From: Hyphomicrobiales bacterium
GTDB lineage: Bacteria; Pseudomonadota; Alphaproteobacteria; Rhizobiales; Rhizobiaceae
NCBI GenBank assembly: GCA_900473205.1
Contig: UCLB01000008.1
Location: forward strand, 1-64,000
Length of the DNA stretch: 64,000 nt
Direction of reading: 5' to 3'
Shown here: positions 53,537-62,928 of the stretch, piece after piece
Layout: each line of letters opens with the position of its first letter
How positions within the stretch are numbered: position 1 is the first letter of the stretch
Notes under the pieces: generated by a model
Told to the model about the DNA's origin: nothing
What the model saw: only the letters and a program-made list of their open reading frames with translations
Databases searched by the model: none
Translations under genes and position numbers: made by a program

Positions 53537-54433
53537 ATGGCTTACTTTCTGCAACAGCTTTTGAATGCGGTTCCGGTGGCTACGCTCTATGCGGCTCTGG
53601 CCTTCGGCTACGCCATTGCCTTTTCCATCACCAAACGGGCGGATGTGACCTACGGCGCCATCTTCGCCTTCGCCGGTCTGACATGCCTGTTGTTTGCGGA
53701 TTTCGGCTGGAACCAGCTGTGGCTTATCCTGCCTGCGGCTTTGGCGCTTGGCGCTGCGGCTGGTGTTCTCGGTGGGTTGTGGGCTGGCGTTTTCATCGGG
53801 CGTGCAGTCATGCGTCCGCTGGCCAGTGCATCACCCAATGCGGTCACGGTCGCATCGATCGGGGCGCTGATTGCGCTGATGGAAAGCGCGCGGCTGGCGG
53901 CAGGCACACGATCGCTCTGGTTGCCGCCCCTCCTCAATGACCCGATTTACGTTTGGCGCAGCGCGGATTTCGCCGTGACCACAACGCCGATGCAGCTCAT
54001 CAATTCGGCGGCGTTCCTGGCGTTGGTCGCCGTTGGGTATCTTGTCCTGCAAAAGTCCAGCGCAGGACGGCACTGGAAGGCCGTATCGGAAGACCCATTC
54101 GCCGCCTCGCTTCTCGGCGTCAATGCGGGGCGCGTATTCATGGTGTCCTACTGCGCAGCCGCATTCGTCGCCTCCATCTGCGGTGTGCTGGCGACGTTCT
54201 ATTATGGCAATATGGATTTCGGCGCTGGACTGGTATTCGGCCTGAAGGTGGTGCTGATTTCCGCGGCGGGCGGCTATACCAGCCCGCTGAAATGCGCGGT
54301 TGGAGCCGCGGCCATCGGCTTTGCCGAAACGTTTTGGGCGGCCTACGGCCCGGTTGCTTGGCGAGATGCGGCGGTATTGTTGCTGCTGGTTCTATGGCTC
54401 ATTGCCATGAGAAGCGAGCGGGAAGCGCCCTAG
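53537..54433 (+). CDS. LivH-type branched-chain ABC permease, orphan
   Basis: A 298-residue inner-membrane permease with about eight hydrophobic helices. It starts MAYFLQQLLNAVPVATLYAALAFGYAIAFSITKRADVTYGAIFAFAG, the LivH pattern, and has the coupling loop SSAGRHWKAVSEDPFAASLLGVN (the EAA-like motif usually RAxAEDxxAAxLxGI) and GLKVVLISAAGGYTSPLKCAVGAAAIGFAE. ATG 53537 with GAGGGG upstream is preferred to GTG 53519. No LivM, ATPase or binding protein is adjacent. It overlaps the convergent moaE end by four bases. Confidence 0.83.
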   Translation: MAYFLQQLLNAVPVATLYAALAFGYAIAFSITKRADVTYGAIFAFAGLTCLLFADFGWNQLWLILPAALALGAAAGVLGGLWAGVFIGRAVMRPLASASPNAVTVASIGALIALMESARLAAGTRSLWLPPLLNDPIYVWRSADFAVTTTPMQLINSAAFLALVAVGYLVLQKSSAGRHWKAVSEDPFAASLLGVNAGRVFMVSYCAAAFVASICGVLATFYYGNMDFGAGLVFGLKVVLISAAGGYTSPLKCAVGAAAIGFAETFWAAYGPVAWRDAAVLLLLVLWLIAMRSEREAP

Positions 54434-54891
54434 CGCCATTTATCCTTGGCGCTCTCGTCGATATCCTTGGCGGCAATCCATTCGCCAGATTTTCCGTCCT
54501 TGCCGTGCTCCTTCTTCCAGAAGGGCGCGGAGGTCTTGAGATAGTCCATTACGAAATTCGCACCGTCGAAGGCGGCCTGCCTGTGGCGGGATGCGGCGAT
54601 GACGAGGACGATATTGTCCCCGGTCGCGATCTTGCCATAGCGGTGGATGGCGGTGAGGCCCAGAAGCTGGAAGCGCTCGATGGCGAGCCTGGCGATGCGC
54701 AGCATCTCCGCTTCGGCCATGCCGGGGTAATGCTCCAGTTCCAGTGCCGAAAGTGCGCCGCCATCATCACGGCACAGGCCAGTGAAGGTCACGACCGCGC
54801 CGATGGTCTTGTCCGTCTGCGTCAGCATCCTCGCCTCGGCAGCGGCATCGAAATCCTCAGCCTGAACGCGGATGGTCGGCTCGATGGTCAC
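54430..54891 (-). CDS. moaE: molybdopterin synthase catalytic subunit
   Basis: Inserts two sulfurs into precursor Z together with MoaD. The 153-residue protein has the MoaE core IGAVVTFTGLCRDDGGALSALELEHYPGMAEAEM, HRYGKIATGDNIVLV, SRHRQAAFDGANFVMDYLKTSAPFWKKE, with the Lys pair near the end that contacts substrate. A 3-base gap separates it from moaD, so both are co-translated. Confidence 0.95.
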   Translation of the reverse strand: MTIEPTIRVQAEDFDAAAEARMLTQTDKTIGAVVTFTGLCRDDGGALSALELEHYPGMAEAEMLRIARLAIERFQLLGLTAIHRYGKIATGDNIVLVIAASRHRQAAFDGANFVMDYLKTSAPFWKKEHGKDGKSGEWIAAKDIDESAKDKWR

Positions 54892-54894
54892 GGC

Positions 54895-55149
54895 TCAACC
54901 ACCCGTCATCGGCGGGAAGATGCCGATTTCGCGGGCGCCCGCAATGCTTTCATCGTGATCGATATGTTCCTGATTGACCGCAACGCGGATAACATCGGGA
55001 AACTCGAAGGCCGCTTCATATTCCACACCCAGCGTTGAAAGGTGCTGGATCAATTGCCGTGCGGTCGTGACCTCTGCTGGCAGATCGATATCCTCTTCGG
55101 ATTTGCCGATCCGCTCGCGCACCCATGCGAAATAGACGATATGCACCAT
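54895..55149 (-). CDS. moaD: molybdopterin synthase sulfur carrier subunit
   Basis: An 84-residue ubiquitin-fold sulfur carrier ending in the required double glycine (IFPPMTGG), where thiocarboxylate forms. The start VHIVYFAWVRERIGKSEEDIDLP is the family's first hairpin. Its start codon shares one base with the pgsA stop. Confidence 0.95.
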   Translation of the reverse strand: MVHIVYFAWVRERIGKSEEDIDLPAEVTTARQLIQHLSTLGVEYEAAFEFPDVIRVAVNQEHIDHDESIAGAREIGIFPPMTGG

Positions 55150-55736
55150 TAGTCCGCATCCACGATGTGCTTGAGGCCAGCCTTGAAATAATCATAGCCG
55201 GTATAGATCGTCAGCGCCGCTGCAATCCACAGCAGGGTGATGCCGATTTCGGTGGTATAGGGCAGCACCTGATCTCCCGCCGGGCCAGCCAGAAGGAAGG
55301 CGATGGCGACCATCTGGATGGTGGTTTTCCACTTGGCGATCTGCGTCACCGGAACGGAAACCTTCAGCGCGGCCAGATATTCGCGCAGGCCGGAGACCAG
55401 AATTTCACGGCAGAGAATGGTGATGGCGGCCCAGAGCGACCAGCCGGCAATGGTGCCATCTGCGGCCAGCAGCAGAAGAATGGAGGCAATCAGCAGCTTG
55501 TCGGCAATCGGGTCCAGCATGCGGCCAATATTGGACGTCTGGTTCCAGATGCGGGCGAGATAGCCGTCCAGAAAATCCGTGAGCGAGGCGATGATGAACA
55601 GCCAAAGGGCCGTCCAGCGCGCAAAATCCGAACTCTCCAGCTTTCCTTCGATGAAGAAACACAAAACGATGACCGGAACCGCCAGAATGCGGCCATAGGT
55701 CAGAAGGTTCGGGATATTGTAAGCGCGCGAAGCCAT
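55149..55736 (-). CDS. pgsA: CDP-diacylglycerol--glycerol-3-phosphate 3-phosphatidyltransferase
   Basis: Inner-membrane enzyme making phosphatidylglycerol phosphate. The 195-residue protein has four to six helices and the CDP-alcohol phosphotransferase motif DFLDGYLARIW...GRMLDPIADK with all Asp residues. The N-terminus YNIPNLLTYGRILAVPVIV is typical of PgsA. It is placed between uvrC (100 bases upstream) and moaD (overlapping), the usual uvrC-pgsA-moaD-moaE order. Confidence 0.93.
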   Translation of the reverse strand: MASRAYNIPNLLTYGRILAVPVIVLCFFIEGKLESSDFARWTALWLFIIASLTDFLDGYLARIWNQTSNIGRMLDPIADKLLIASILLLLAADGTIAGWSLWAAITILCREILVSGLREYLAALKVSVPVTQIAKWKTTIQMVAIAFLLAGPAGDQVLPYTTEIGITLLWIAAALTIYTGYDYFKAGLKHIVDAD

Positions 55737-55836
55737 AGGAAACCTGTCATTCGATGTAAAGCGTTGATGCAGCCCTAAGCGGCAAGCGTCAACACCCTAT
55801 TGTGTTTTTTTGCGGGTGCCGGTCGAAAGCGTGGGC

Positions 55837-57879
55837 TCAGTCCTTCCCGCTCTCGTGGAAGTGATTGTAAACCTGCTTGGCAACCGCCTCGGAAATACCG
55901 CCGACGGCCATGAGATCGCTCAGCGCCGCGCGCGACACTGCCTTTGCCGTTCCGAAATGTTGCAGTAGCGCCCGCTTGCGGCCGGGGCCGATGCCGCTGA
56001 TTTCATCCAGCGGGTTTTTGATCATTTCTTTCTTGCGGCGGGCGCGGTGGGAACCGATGGCGAAACGGTGGGCTTCGTCGCGCATGCGCTGGATGAAATA
56101 GAGCACCGGGTCGCGTGGCGGCAGCGAAAAATCACTGCGCGTATCGGTAAAGAACCGCTCACGTCCGGCGTCGCGATCTACGCCTTTCGCCACGCCGATG
56201 GCGGTGACGCAATCGCGGATGCCGAGTTCGTCCAGAATCGTCCGTACTGCCGTCATCTGGCCCTGGCCACCATCGATGAGGATGACATCCGGCCATGCGG
56301 GGAAGGGCATGTCGGCGGCATCTTCCGGCGAAACGGTCTGGTTGCGATCCGGCCTGCCTTCTTCCTTCAGCAGACGGGAGAAGCGACGTGTCATCACTTC
56401 GCGCATCATGCCGAAGTCGTCGCCGGGGGTAATGTCGGTCGATTTGATGTTGAACTTGCGGTAGTGGGCTTTGGTAAAGCCATCCGGCCCCGCCACCACC
56501 ATGCCGCCAACGGCATTGGTGCCCATGATGTGGGAGTTATCGTAAATTTCGATGCGGCGTGGCACATAGGGCAGGACGAAAGTCTCGGCGAGGCCTTTCA
56601 GCAGGCGGGCCTGAGACGATGTTTCCGCCAGCTTGCGGCCATGTGCTTCACGCGCATTGCCCAGAACATGGCCGACGACGTCCTTCTTCTCGCCCCGTTG
56701 CGGCACCGAGATCGTGACCTTGTGGCTAGCCTTTTCGCTGAAAGCAGCGGCCAGAAGCTCCTGCTCCTCGACCACTTCCGACAACAGAATCTGCTTTGGC
56801 ACCGGCTTGTCATCGTAAAACTGCGCCAGAAAGGCGCTCAGAATTTCAGAGCCGGGCAGCGATGGATCGGCTTTGGGGAAATAGGCGCGGTTGCCCCAGT
56901 TCTGCCCGGTGCGGAAGAAGAAAACCTGAATGCAGGAGACGCCGCCTTCGTGGTGGATGGCAAAGACATCCGCCTCGTCGATACCCGCCGGATTGATACC
57001 CTGATGGCTCTGCACATGCGAAAGTGCGGCCAGACGGTCGCGGTAGACGGCGGCGCGCTCGAAATCGAGGTCTTCCGACGCCTCGTTCATCTGGGAGGCA
57101 ATCGTCGCCTTCACGCTCTGGCTTCTTCCGGAGAGAAAGTCCTTCGCTTCTTTCACCAACTCCGCATAGCCCTCATCGCTGACCTCGTGGGTGCAGGGGC
57201 CAGAACAGCGCTTGATTTGATACAGAAGACACGGGCGGGTGCGGCTTTCGAACACGCTGTCCGTACAGGTGCGAATGAGGAAGGCGCGTTGCAGCGAATT
57301 GATGGTTCGACCCACGGCGCCTGCCGAGGCAAATGGCCCGAAATAATCCCCCTTGCGCGCCCGCGCGCCGCGATGTTTGAAGATGGCCGGGGCGCGGTTG
57401 TCCGAGGTAATCAGAATGTAGGGGAACGACTTGTCGTCGCGAAGCAGCACGTTAAAGCGCGGGCGTAAGCGCTTGATGAGATTCGCTTCCAGCAACAGCG
57501 CTTCGATTTCCGTGCGCGTCGTCACAAATTCCATATGGGTCGTCAGCCGCACCATCTGGCCGATGCGGTTGGAGTGGAAACGACCCTGCGCGTAATTGCT
57601 GACGCGTTTCTTCAGCGAGCGCGCCTTGCCGACATACATCACGTCGCCGGCATCATTGAACATGCGGTAGACACCGGGGCTGTTGGGCAGATGTTTGACG
57701 AACTCGGCAATGAGATCCATGCCCTTGAGGCCGGATTCGTTTTTCCAGCCCGCATTCCAGTCCATGGACGCGGCGGCGTATTCGCTCACGACGTCACTGA
57801 CGGGGGCGGCTACATCGTCTTCATCTTCTTCATTATCATCGAAGAGAATACCGCCATCCGGCAGCTTCTTTCCGTTCAT
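55837..57879 (-). CDS. uvrC: excinuclease ABC subunit C
   Basis: Dual-incision nuclease of nucleotide excision repair, 680 residues. Domains: a divergent acidic N-terminal extension of about 60 residues, the GIY-YIG nuclease ([30 protein letters not shown]), the UVR motif with UvrB ([27 protein letters not shown]), the RNase H-like domain ([35 protein letters not shown]), and C-terminal helix-hairpin-helix pairs ([17 protein letters not shown]). Its start overlaps the SDR stop by four bases. Confidence 0.97.
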   Translation of the reverse strand: MNGKKLPDGGILFDDNEEDEDDVAAPVSDVVSEYAAASMDWNAGWKNESGLKGMDLIAEFVKHLPNSPGVYRMFNDAGDVMYVGKARSLKKRVSNYAQGRFHSNRIGQMVRLTTHMEFVTTRTEIEALLLEANLIKRLRPRFNVLLRDDKSFPYILITSDNRAPAIFKHRGARARKGDYFGPFASAGAVGRTINSLQRAFLIRTCTDSVFESRTRPCLLYQIKRCSGPCTHEVSDEGYAELVKEAKDFLSGRSQSVKATIASQMNEASEDLDFERAAVYRDRLAALSHVQSHQGINPAGIDEADVFAIHHEGGVSCIQVFFFRTGQNWGNRAYFPKADPSLPGSEILSAFLAQFYDDKPVPKQILLSEVVEEQELLAAAFSEKASHKVTISVPQRGEKKDVVGHVLGNAREAHGRKLAETSSQARLLKGLAETFVLPYVPRRIEIYDNSHIMGTNAVGGMVVAGPDGFTKAHYRKFNIKSTDITPGDDFGMMREVMTRRFSRLLKEEGRPDRNQTVSPEDAADMPFPAWPDVILIDGGQGQMTAVRTILDELGIRDCVTAIGVAKGVDRDAGRERFFTDTRSDFSLPPRDPVLYFIQRMRDEAHRFAIGSHRARRKKEMIKNPLDEISGIGPGRKRALLQHFGTAKAVSRAALSDLMAVGGISEAVAKQVYNHFHESGKD

Positions 57880-58643
57880 TCAGGTATCTCCGCCACATCA
57901 GGGGTTTCCCAGCTGAGATGCTGGCCCCCGTCGAGTGCGATCATTTGTCCGGTGATCGACGGGGTGTCATATAGAAAGCGAATGGTCCGCCCGAACTCGT
58001 CCGGCTGCGGCCCGCGCTTTAATATAAGGGCGTCGATCTGCGCCTGAAAGTGCTCAGGCTCCTGTCTTTCACTTTTAAAGGACGGGCCGGGGCCGATGGC
58101 ATTCACCCGCACACGCGGCGCAAAGCTCTGCGCCATGGTTTTCGTGGCCGTCCACATGGCGGATTTCGACAGCGTATAGGAATAGAAGCGGGGCGTCAGC
58201 GCCAGCACCCGCTGGTCGATGATGTTGACGATCAGGCCCGAAGCAGTCTCCGGCAGTTGCCGCACAAGTGCTGCACCGAGAATGGATGGCGCGCGGACGT
58301 GAACGGCAAAATGTGCATCGAAAGCGGCGCTATCGAACTCTTCGGCAGTGTCGTGACGGAACACAGATGCGTTATTGACGAGAATTCCGATGGGCCCGAG
58401 CGCAGAATTTGCGCTTTCCATCAATGCCTCAGTCGATTCCGTATTTTCCAGGTCCGCCTGAACAACGGCGGCTTTTCCACCTTTTTGCCTTATTGTGTTA
58501 GCGAAATCCTCCGCTTCAGACAGCGAAGAACGCGCATGCAGGCCAATTGCAAAGCCTTCCGCAGCAAGATACTGCGCAATTGCCCGGCCCATGCGGCGGG
58601 CGGCGCCGGTAATCAATACGGTCTTTGGTATATTCTCGTTCAA
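57876..58643 (-). CDS. SDR of the pteridine-reductase (FolM/PTR1) type
   Basis: A 255-residue SDR. The cofactor motif TGAARRMG (residues 12-19) and an active site with Asp in [20 protein letters not shown], in place of the classical Ser, before Tyr and Lys, are the pattern of PTR1 and FolM, which reduce dihydropteridines (dihydromonapterin or dihydrofolate). The C-terminal substrate loop ([12 protein letters not shown]) also fits. The gene overlaps uvrC by four bases, so both are co-transcribed, although no shared role is known. The FolM activity is inferred. Confidence 0.82.
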   Translation of the reverse strand: MNENIPKTVLITGAARRMGRAIAQYLAAEGFAIGLHARSSLSEAEDFANTIRQKGGKAAVVQADLENTESTEALMESANSALGPIGILVNNASVFRHDTAEEFDSAAFDAHFAVHVRAPSILGAALVRQLPETASGLIVNIIDQRVLALTPRFYSYTLSKSAMWTATKTMAQSFAPRVRVNAIGPGPSFKSERQEPEHFQAQIDALILKRGPQPDEFGRTIRFLYDTPSITGQMIALDGGQHLSWETPDVAEIPE

Positions 58644-58940
58644 AGCTGACCTGCGCCCTGCCTATGTCGTGTTAGGCATTCGATATAAATCGAAACGGCA
58701 AGTTTTGCACAGGGCGTGCGCCATTTATACAGAGTTATGCCTGCGCGATGCCTTTGAAGTAATTAGATTTAAATACATGTAAAATTGCAGTGTTCTTCAG
58801 TTAACGGCTCATTATCCTTAATAGATTTTTGTGTCATTTTAGCAACGTCCCATTTCTGTCACGTCGCTGCCCCAATCAATTCACATTTTGGCTGTGTGAT
58901 CTCCTCATTCACCCATCATTTTGATCATCAGTCGGGCAAG
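58644..58940. other. AT-rich region between the SDR and the porin gene
   Basis: About 300 bases without a plausible gene, clearly AT-richer than the coding sequence. It should contain the SDR-uvrC promoter (minus) and upstream elements for the porin. TTAA occurs twice near 58800 but not with CtrA spacing. Apart from the EcfG-type promoter just to the right I recognise no site. Confidence 0.55.
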
Positions 58941-58965
58941 GGAACAAACTGTTTTACACCGCGTT
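58941..58965 (+). promoter_or_regulatory. EcfG-type (general stress) promoter of the porin gene
   Basis: GGAAC at 58941-58945, 16 bases, CGTT at 58962-58965, an exact match to the alphaproteobacterial EcfG/RpoE2 consensus. The start of transcription would fall near 58972, giving a leader of about 40 bases with the strong ribosome site AAAAGGAG before ATG 59013. Confidence 0.7.
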
Positions 58966-59012
58966 TGGGAACAAGTGTTTGAGCACCCCGCGGGTATGAA
59001 AAGGAGAATAGC

Positions 59013-59672
59013 ATGCGTACTATCGTTGCAACACTTATGGCGACCACTATGGCAGCTGCAGCATTTTCGGCAGCCAAGGCAGCTGACGCCGTGAACGAAG
59101 TGCCGCAGGCACCTGTCGCTTACGAACAGCCAGCGCCAATCAGCAACTGGTCTGGCGCTTACCTCGGTGCGACTGCCAACTACGACTGGGGTCGTTTCAC
59201 TGGCAACGGCGGCGACCGTGATGCTGACGGCTTCGGCGGCGGTCTCTACGGTGGTTACAACTGGCAGAGCGGCCAGCTGGTCTACGGTGCAGAAGCTGAC
59301 GTTAACCTCGGCGACAACAAGGGTTCTGCTGGAACCGGCAACCTTGGTGAATCTCTCGATGGCAAGCAGGGCGTAAACGGCTCTATCCGTGCCCGCGTTG
59401 GTTACGACATGAACCCGTTCCTGATTTACGGTACAGGCGGTCTGGCGATTGCTGACCAGAAAGTCAGCAACTCTACATCCAGCGACAGTGCAACAGCACT
59501 CGGCTACACAGTCGGTGCCGGTGTAGAAGCCATGGTAACCAACAACATCACGGCTCGCGTCGAATATCGCTACAGCGATTATCAGGACAAGGACTTCTCG
59601 CTTGATACCGGTAGCGTATCTCGCGGCTTCGACGATCACAGCGTTAAGGCTGGTATCGGCGTAAAGTTCTAA
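59013..59672 (+). CDS. ropB: RopB/AopB-type outer-membrane beta-barrel (Omp25/31 family)
   Basis: A 219-residue precursor with a signal peptide cut after about Ala23 (FSAAKA before ADAV). The mature protein is an eight-strand barrel: SNWSGAYLGATANYDWGRF opens it, GGYNWQSGQLVYGAEADVNLG and VNGSIRARVGYDMNPFLIYGTGGLAIAD are middle strands and VKAGIGVKF the terminal strand with C-terminal Phe. This is the Omp25/Omp31 family of Brucella and RopB/AopB of Rhizobium/Agrobacterium, abundant surface proteins linked to envelope integrity and host interaction. The strong ribosome site and terminator suggest high expression. Confidence 0.92.
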   Translation: MRTIVATLMATTMAAAAFSAAKAADAVNEVPQAPVAYEQPAPISNWSGAYLGATANYDWGRFTGNGGDRDADGFGGGLYGGYNWQSGQLVYGAEADVNLGDNKGSAGTGNLGESLDGKQGVNGSIRARVGYDMNPFLIYGTGGLAIADQKVSNSTSSDSATALGYTVGAGVEAMVTNNITARVEYRYSDYQDKDFSLDTGSVSRGFDDHSVKAGIGVKF

Positions 59673-59694
59673 TCCCTAATCGGATTGACTGTTG

Positions 59695-59721
59695 AAAGCC
59701 GGGGTTCGCCCCGGCTTTTTT
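59695..59721 (+). terminator. Rho-independent terminator of the porin gene
   Basis: AAAGCCGGGG and CCCCGGCTTT form a perfect 10-bp stem with the stable TTCG loop and a run of six T. Confidence 0.95.
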
Positions 59722-59871
59722 CGTTTTTGTATCGCTTTTCACCGCTCCCAATCCCCGGTCGAGCGTCCATTTTTGATTGTTGCGACATTCGATCTTGTCT
59801 TTCCTCAAACTCCGTGGAAATTCGCTTTATGAGACCTGAAAATTTGAATCGGGTTCGATAGGGCGACATTT

Positions 59872-59889
59872 CGAGCGAGACATCGCTCG
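59872..59889 (+). promoter_or_regulatory. hairpin in the leader of the autotransporter gene
   Basis: CGAGCGA and TCGCTCG form a 7-bp stem with a GACA loop, ending 17 bases before the start codon and just before the GGGGATTTTGAGAG ribosome region. It may protect the mRNA end or modulate ribosome access; the promoter itself was not recognised in the 150 bases between it and the porin terminator. Confidence 0.4.
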
Positions 59890-59906
59890 GTTGGGGATTT
59901 TGAGAG

Positions 59907-62873
59907 ATGAAAAATTTTACTCTGCCATCAGGCGGACCGGCGAAGCTTCGCGTGCGCAAGCCAACCATGGCAGCGGTTTTCATGACAGGCGTGTCGGCGA
60001 TTACGCTTTTTGCCGCGATGTCGGTGAGGGATGCCGCCGCTACGGACTGTACGGTTTCCGGCAACACCATTTCCGGGCAGACGGATTGTACGGTAACGAA
60101 TTCGGGAGAACTGACGTCCCCCGAAGGTGGACTGGAAATCAATCAAGGTTCGGACGGCGTTACCGTTAACAACGAGTCCGGCGGTACCATTTCCGGCACG
60201 GGCGGTTGGTCGGGGATCAAGATCATCGCATCGGACAACACGGTCATCAACAATGCCAAGGGTGCGACGATTAGCGGTGAGGGATCGGGTTCCGCTGGTA
60301 TCAGCGTAACCAACCCGTCATATAATGACGTCACAAGTTCAGATGGCACCGTCATAAACAATGCGGGCAGCATCGAAGGACATGATTTCGGGATTAGCTT
60401 CGACTATGTCGGTGGTTTCACCATCACCAATAGCGGGACGATTGCCAGCACCGGGACCGACGATTTCGGTAGCCACTTCGCAGGTAGTAGCGCTGGTATT
60501 TATGCCTATTCCGTATATGATTTTTCGATTGAAAACAGTGGCTTGGTTAAGAGTCTCGAAGGGACGGGTATTGACCTCTACCGTATCGCTGGAGCGACGA
60601 TTACCAACAGCGGGACGGTTTCTGGTTATCAAGACGGTCTGAGCATCGATAGTGGTGGATGGGGCGAATCCACGCTTGCGATGACCAACAGTGGCCTCAT
60701 AGAGGGGACGACTGGTTATGGCATGTACCTCAATGATATCGGCGGTATCGCCATTTCCATCGTCAATAGCGGCGACATATCCGGCCTCATGGATGGTATC
60801 CATGCAGAAGATGTAACGGCGGCCTTCTCCCTCACCAACAGCGGCACGATTAGCTCGAATGGCACCGACGACCTTTATTATGGCGTTTATCTTCAGGATG
60901 TAGGTTCTGCCACCATCGTCAATAGCGGCACCATCTCGTCTTCCCTTGCGGGACAGGACCGCGGCATGCGACTGGAATCAGTTGCCGATGCCACAATTAC
61001 CAACAGCGGAAGCATTCTCGGCGGCTATTTTGGTATCGAGTTGGTTGGAGACGATTCTTCGGCGACGATTACCAATACCGGTATTATCTCCGGTGGCGTG
61101 TTCGGTATCTGGGCTAACGATACAGACTTGACCTTATCGAACGCAGGAACGATCAGCGGTGGCGTACGCTCTACCTACGGTGAAAGTCTGAACGCGACAA
61201 ACAGCGGCACCATAACCGGTGGTTTTGATCTTGCTGCCCTGAACGAAGCAATCATCTCCAACAGTGGGACTATTTCTGGCGGTATTCTCACCGGTGACGT
61301 CAATACCGTTGATATCGCCAACAGCGGTACGATCTCCAGCGACTCTGACGGTGTTAATGTAACGAATACGGCATTCTCGTTGATCAATAGCGGAACTATT
61401 TCCGGCGATTCCGATGGTGTTTATGTTCGGGAATCGACTGCATCCATCATAAACAGTGGGACGATTTCAGGCGTGGATTCCGGTATCTACCTAAGAGACT
61501 CGGCGCTAACTATTACCAATACCGGAACGATTTCTGGTGGCGATTACGGTATCTACTCAGACAGCACACGCCTCACCATCACCACTAGCGGAACGATCTC
61601 TGGTGACACCGCGTCCATTCTATTCAGCAGAAATAGCAACACGCTGAATATTCTGTCTGGTGCTGTGTTTGACGGTGTCGTGGATTATGACGGTACCGTG
61701 AACAACACAACGAACTTCGGTACGGGCAGCTACTCAGTCGCTGTCGCCAATTACGACGCGGCTGACAACACGATCAATCTAAATAATTCACACCAGACGC
61801 TGGTTCTAACGGATGCGAACACGAGCAGAGGCACGGTCAACGTTGTCGATGTCAACTCCACCTCGATGGACTCCGCAGTGCGCGGTTACACCAACTCCGT
61901 CGGTAACGTTCTGGGTTCGATCCTCAGCATCGATGTCGGCTCGTCTGCCGGTGGCTCAAGCGAGCCGACCAGCACCGGCGCTCTCGGTTATGCAGAAGAG
62001 AAGAAGCCAACGGGTGCCGCCGCTGCCGTGCAGAAGCTGGGTGACGATACGGCGGTCGATCGCTACGGCAACCTGTTCTGGATCCGCGCCTTTGGTGGCC
62101 AGACTTTTGACAATGCCAAAGACACCAGCTCTACCAATTACGGCGTTGCCGCCGGTGTGGATCGTCAGTTCGATGAGGGTCGCTTCGGTGTGCTGGCAGG
62201 TTATGGCCGCATCATCAACAAGGCCGATGACGGTTCCGGCAAGACCACTGGCGACACAGGCTTCGGCGGTGCCTATGTCCGCAAGGATGTCGGTTCGGTC
62301 ACGCTGGATGCTTCGCTGATCGCCGGTGGCATCGGCAATGACAGCCGCCGCGAAATCGCGGGCTCCGATGCTGCCGAGGGTTCCTTCACCGGCTGGTATG
62401 TCTCGCCAGAGATTGCGATCTCGCAAAAGCACGAGTTCGCGCCCGGCTGGACCTTCACGCCATCCGCACGCCTTCGCTACACGGCTGGCTTCTACGAGGG
62501 CTACACCGAAACCGGCTCGACCCAGAACATCAGCTACGAGGATCGTACCTCAAATACGCTGGAAGGTATTCTCGAGGGCAAGATCACCAACCGCAATGAG
62601 CTGTCAAACGGCATGAAGGCCAATGTGTCCTTCTCTGCTGCCCTAGTCGATACGCTCAACCTCGGTTCGTCCGACATGAATGCCAGCCTCAGCGGCACGG
62701 ACTTCAACGTCTCCGCTATCGGCAACCGCAATCTCATCGGTGGACGCTTCGGTCTTTCGGGCGATGTGCAGCTCAGCCAGCAGACGACCATCTACAGCGG
62801 TGTGACGGTTGGAACCTACTCCAGTGAAGTCGGCTCCTGGTCTGCGAATGCGGGCGTGAAGGTCAAGTTCTGA
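59907..62873 (+). CDS. autotransporter (type Va) with repetitive passenger
   Basis: A 988-residue secreted or surface protein. Residues 1-45 form an extended signal peptide (20-residue charged lead, hydrophobic core 21-40, AAA before TDC). The passenger, to about residue 640, contains at least 17 copies of a unit like ITNSGTISGG, usually 20-35 residues apart, which should build a right-handed beta-helix. A linker (EEKKPTGAAAAVQK) leads to the beta-barrel at about 715-988 (YGNLFWIRAFGGQTFDNAKD; SWSANAGVKVKF, C-terminal Phe). It lies between the porin and a GST and has its own terminator. Adhesion or autoaggregation is likely, but no enzyme motif is present. Confidence 0.92.
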   Translation: MKNFTLPSGGPAKLRVRKPTMAAVFMTGVSAITLFAAMSVRDAAATDCTVSGNTISGQTDCTVTNSGELTSPEGGLEINQGSDGVTVNNESGGTISGTGGWSGIKIIASDNTVINNAKGATISGEGSGSAGISVTNPSYNDVTSSDGTVINNAGSIEGHDFGISFDYVGGFTITNSGTIASTGTDDFGSHFAGSSAGIYAYSVYDFSIENSGLVKSLEGTGIDLYRIAGATITNSGTVSGYQDGLSIDSGGWGESTLAMTNSGLIEGTTGYGMYLNDIGGIAISIVNSGDISGLMDGIHAEDVTAAFSLTNSGTISSNGTDDLYYGVYLQDVGSATIVNSGTISSSLAGQDRGMRLESVADATITNSGSILGGYFGIELVGDDSSATITNTGIISGGVFGIWANDTDLTLSNAGTISGGVRSTYGESLNATNSGTITGGFDLAALNEAIISNSGTISGGILTGDVNTVDIANSGTISSDSDGVNVTNTAFSLINSGTISGDSDGVYVRESTASIINSGTISGVDSGIYLRDSALTITNTGTISGGDYGIYSDSTRLTITTSGTISGDTASILFSRNSNTLNILSGAVFDGVVDYDGTVNNTTNFGTGSYSVAVANYDAADNTINLNNSHQTLVLTDANTSRGTVNVVDVNSTSMDSAVRGYTNSVGNVLGSILSIDVGSSAGGSSEPTSTGALGYAEEKKPTGAAAAVQKLGDDTAVDRYGNLFWIRAFGGQTFDNAKDTSSTNYGVAAGVDRQFDEGRFGVLAGYGRIINKADDGSGKTTGDTGFGGAYVRKDVGSVTLDASLIAGGIGNDSRREIAGSDAAEGSFTGWYVSPEIAISQKHEFAPGWTFTPSARLRYTAGFYEGYTETGSTQNISYEDRTSNTLEGILEGKITNRNELSNGMKANVSFSAALVDTLNLGSSDMNASLSGTDFNVSAIGNRNLIGGRFGLSGDVQLSQQTTIYSGVTVGTYSSEVGSWSANAGVKVKF

Positions 62874-62891
62874 CGGATGTCATATGATTGG

Positions 62892-62925
62892 AGCGGGATG
62901 GGTGATGAGCCCATCCCGCTTTTTT
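62892..62925 (+). terminator. Rho-independent terminator of the autotransporter
   Basis: AGCGGGATGGG and CCCATCCCGCT form a perfect 11-bp stem with a 7-base loop, followed by six T. It lies 19 bases after the stop codon. The opposite side has no T tract, so the convergent GST gene is not served. Confidence 0.93.
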
Positions 62926-62928
62926 GTT

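Noticed and set aside
56047-57468. Plus-strand frame (473 codons) opposite uvrC
   Set aside because: Pure antisense shadow of uvrC.
60400-61650. Regularly spaced short repeats that could look like a CRISPR array
   Set aside because: The repeats are degenerate, in frame and encode NSGTISG units of the autotransporter; spacer lengths are not constant.
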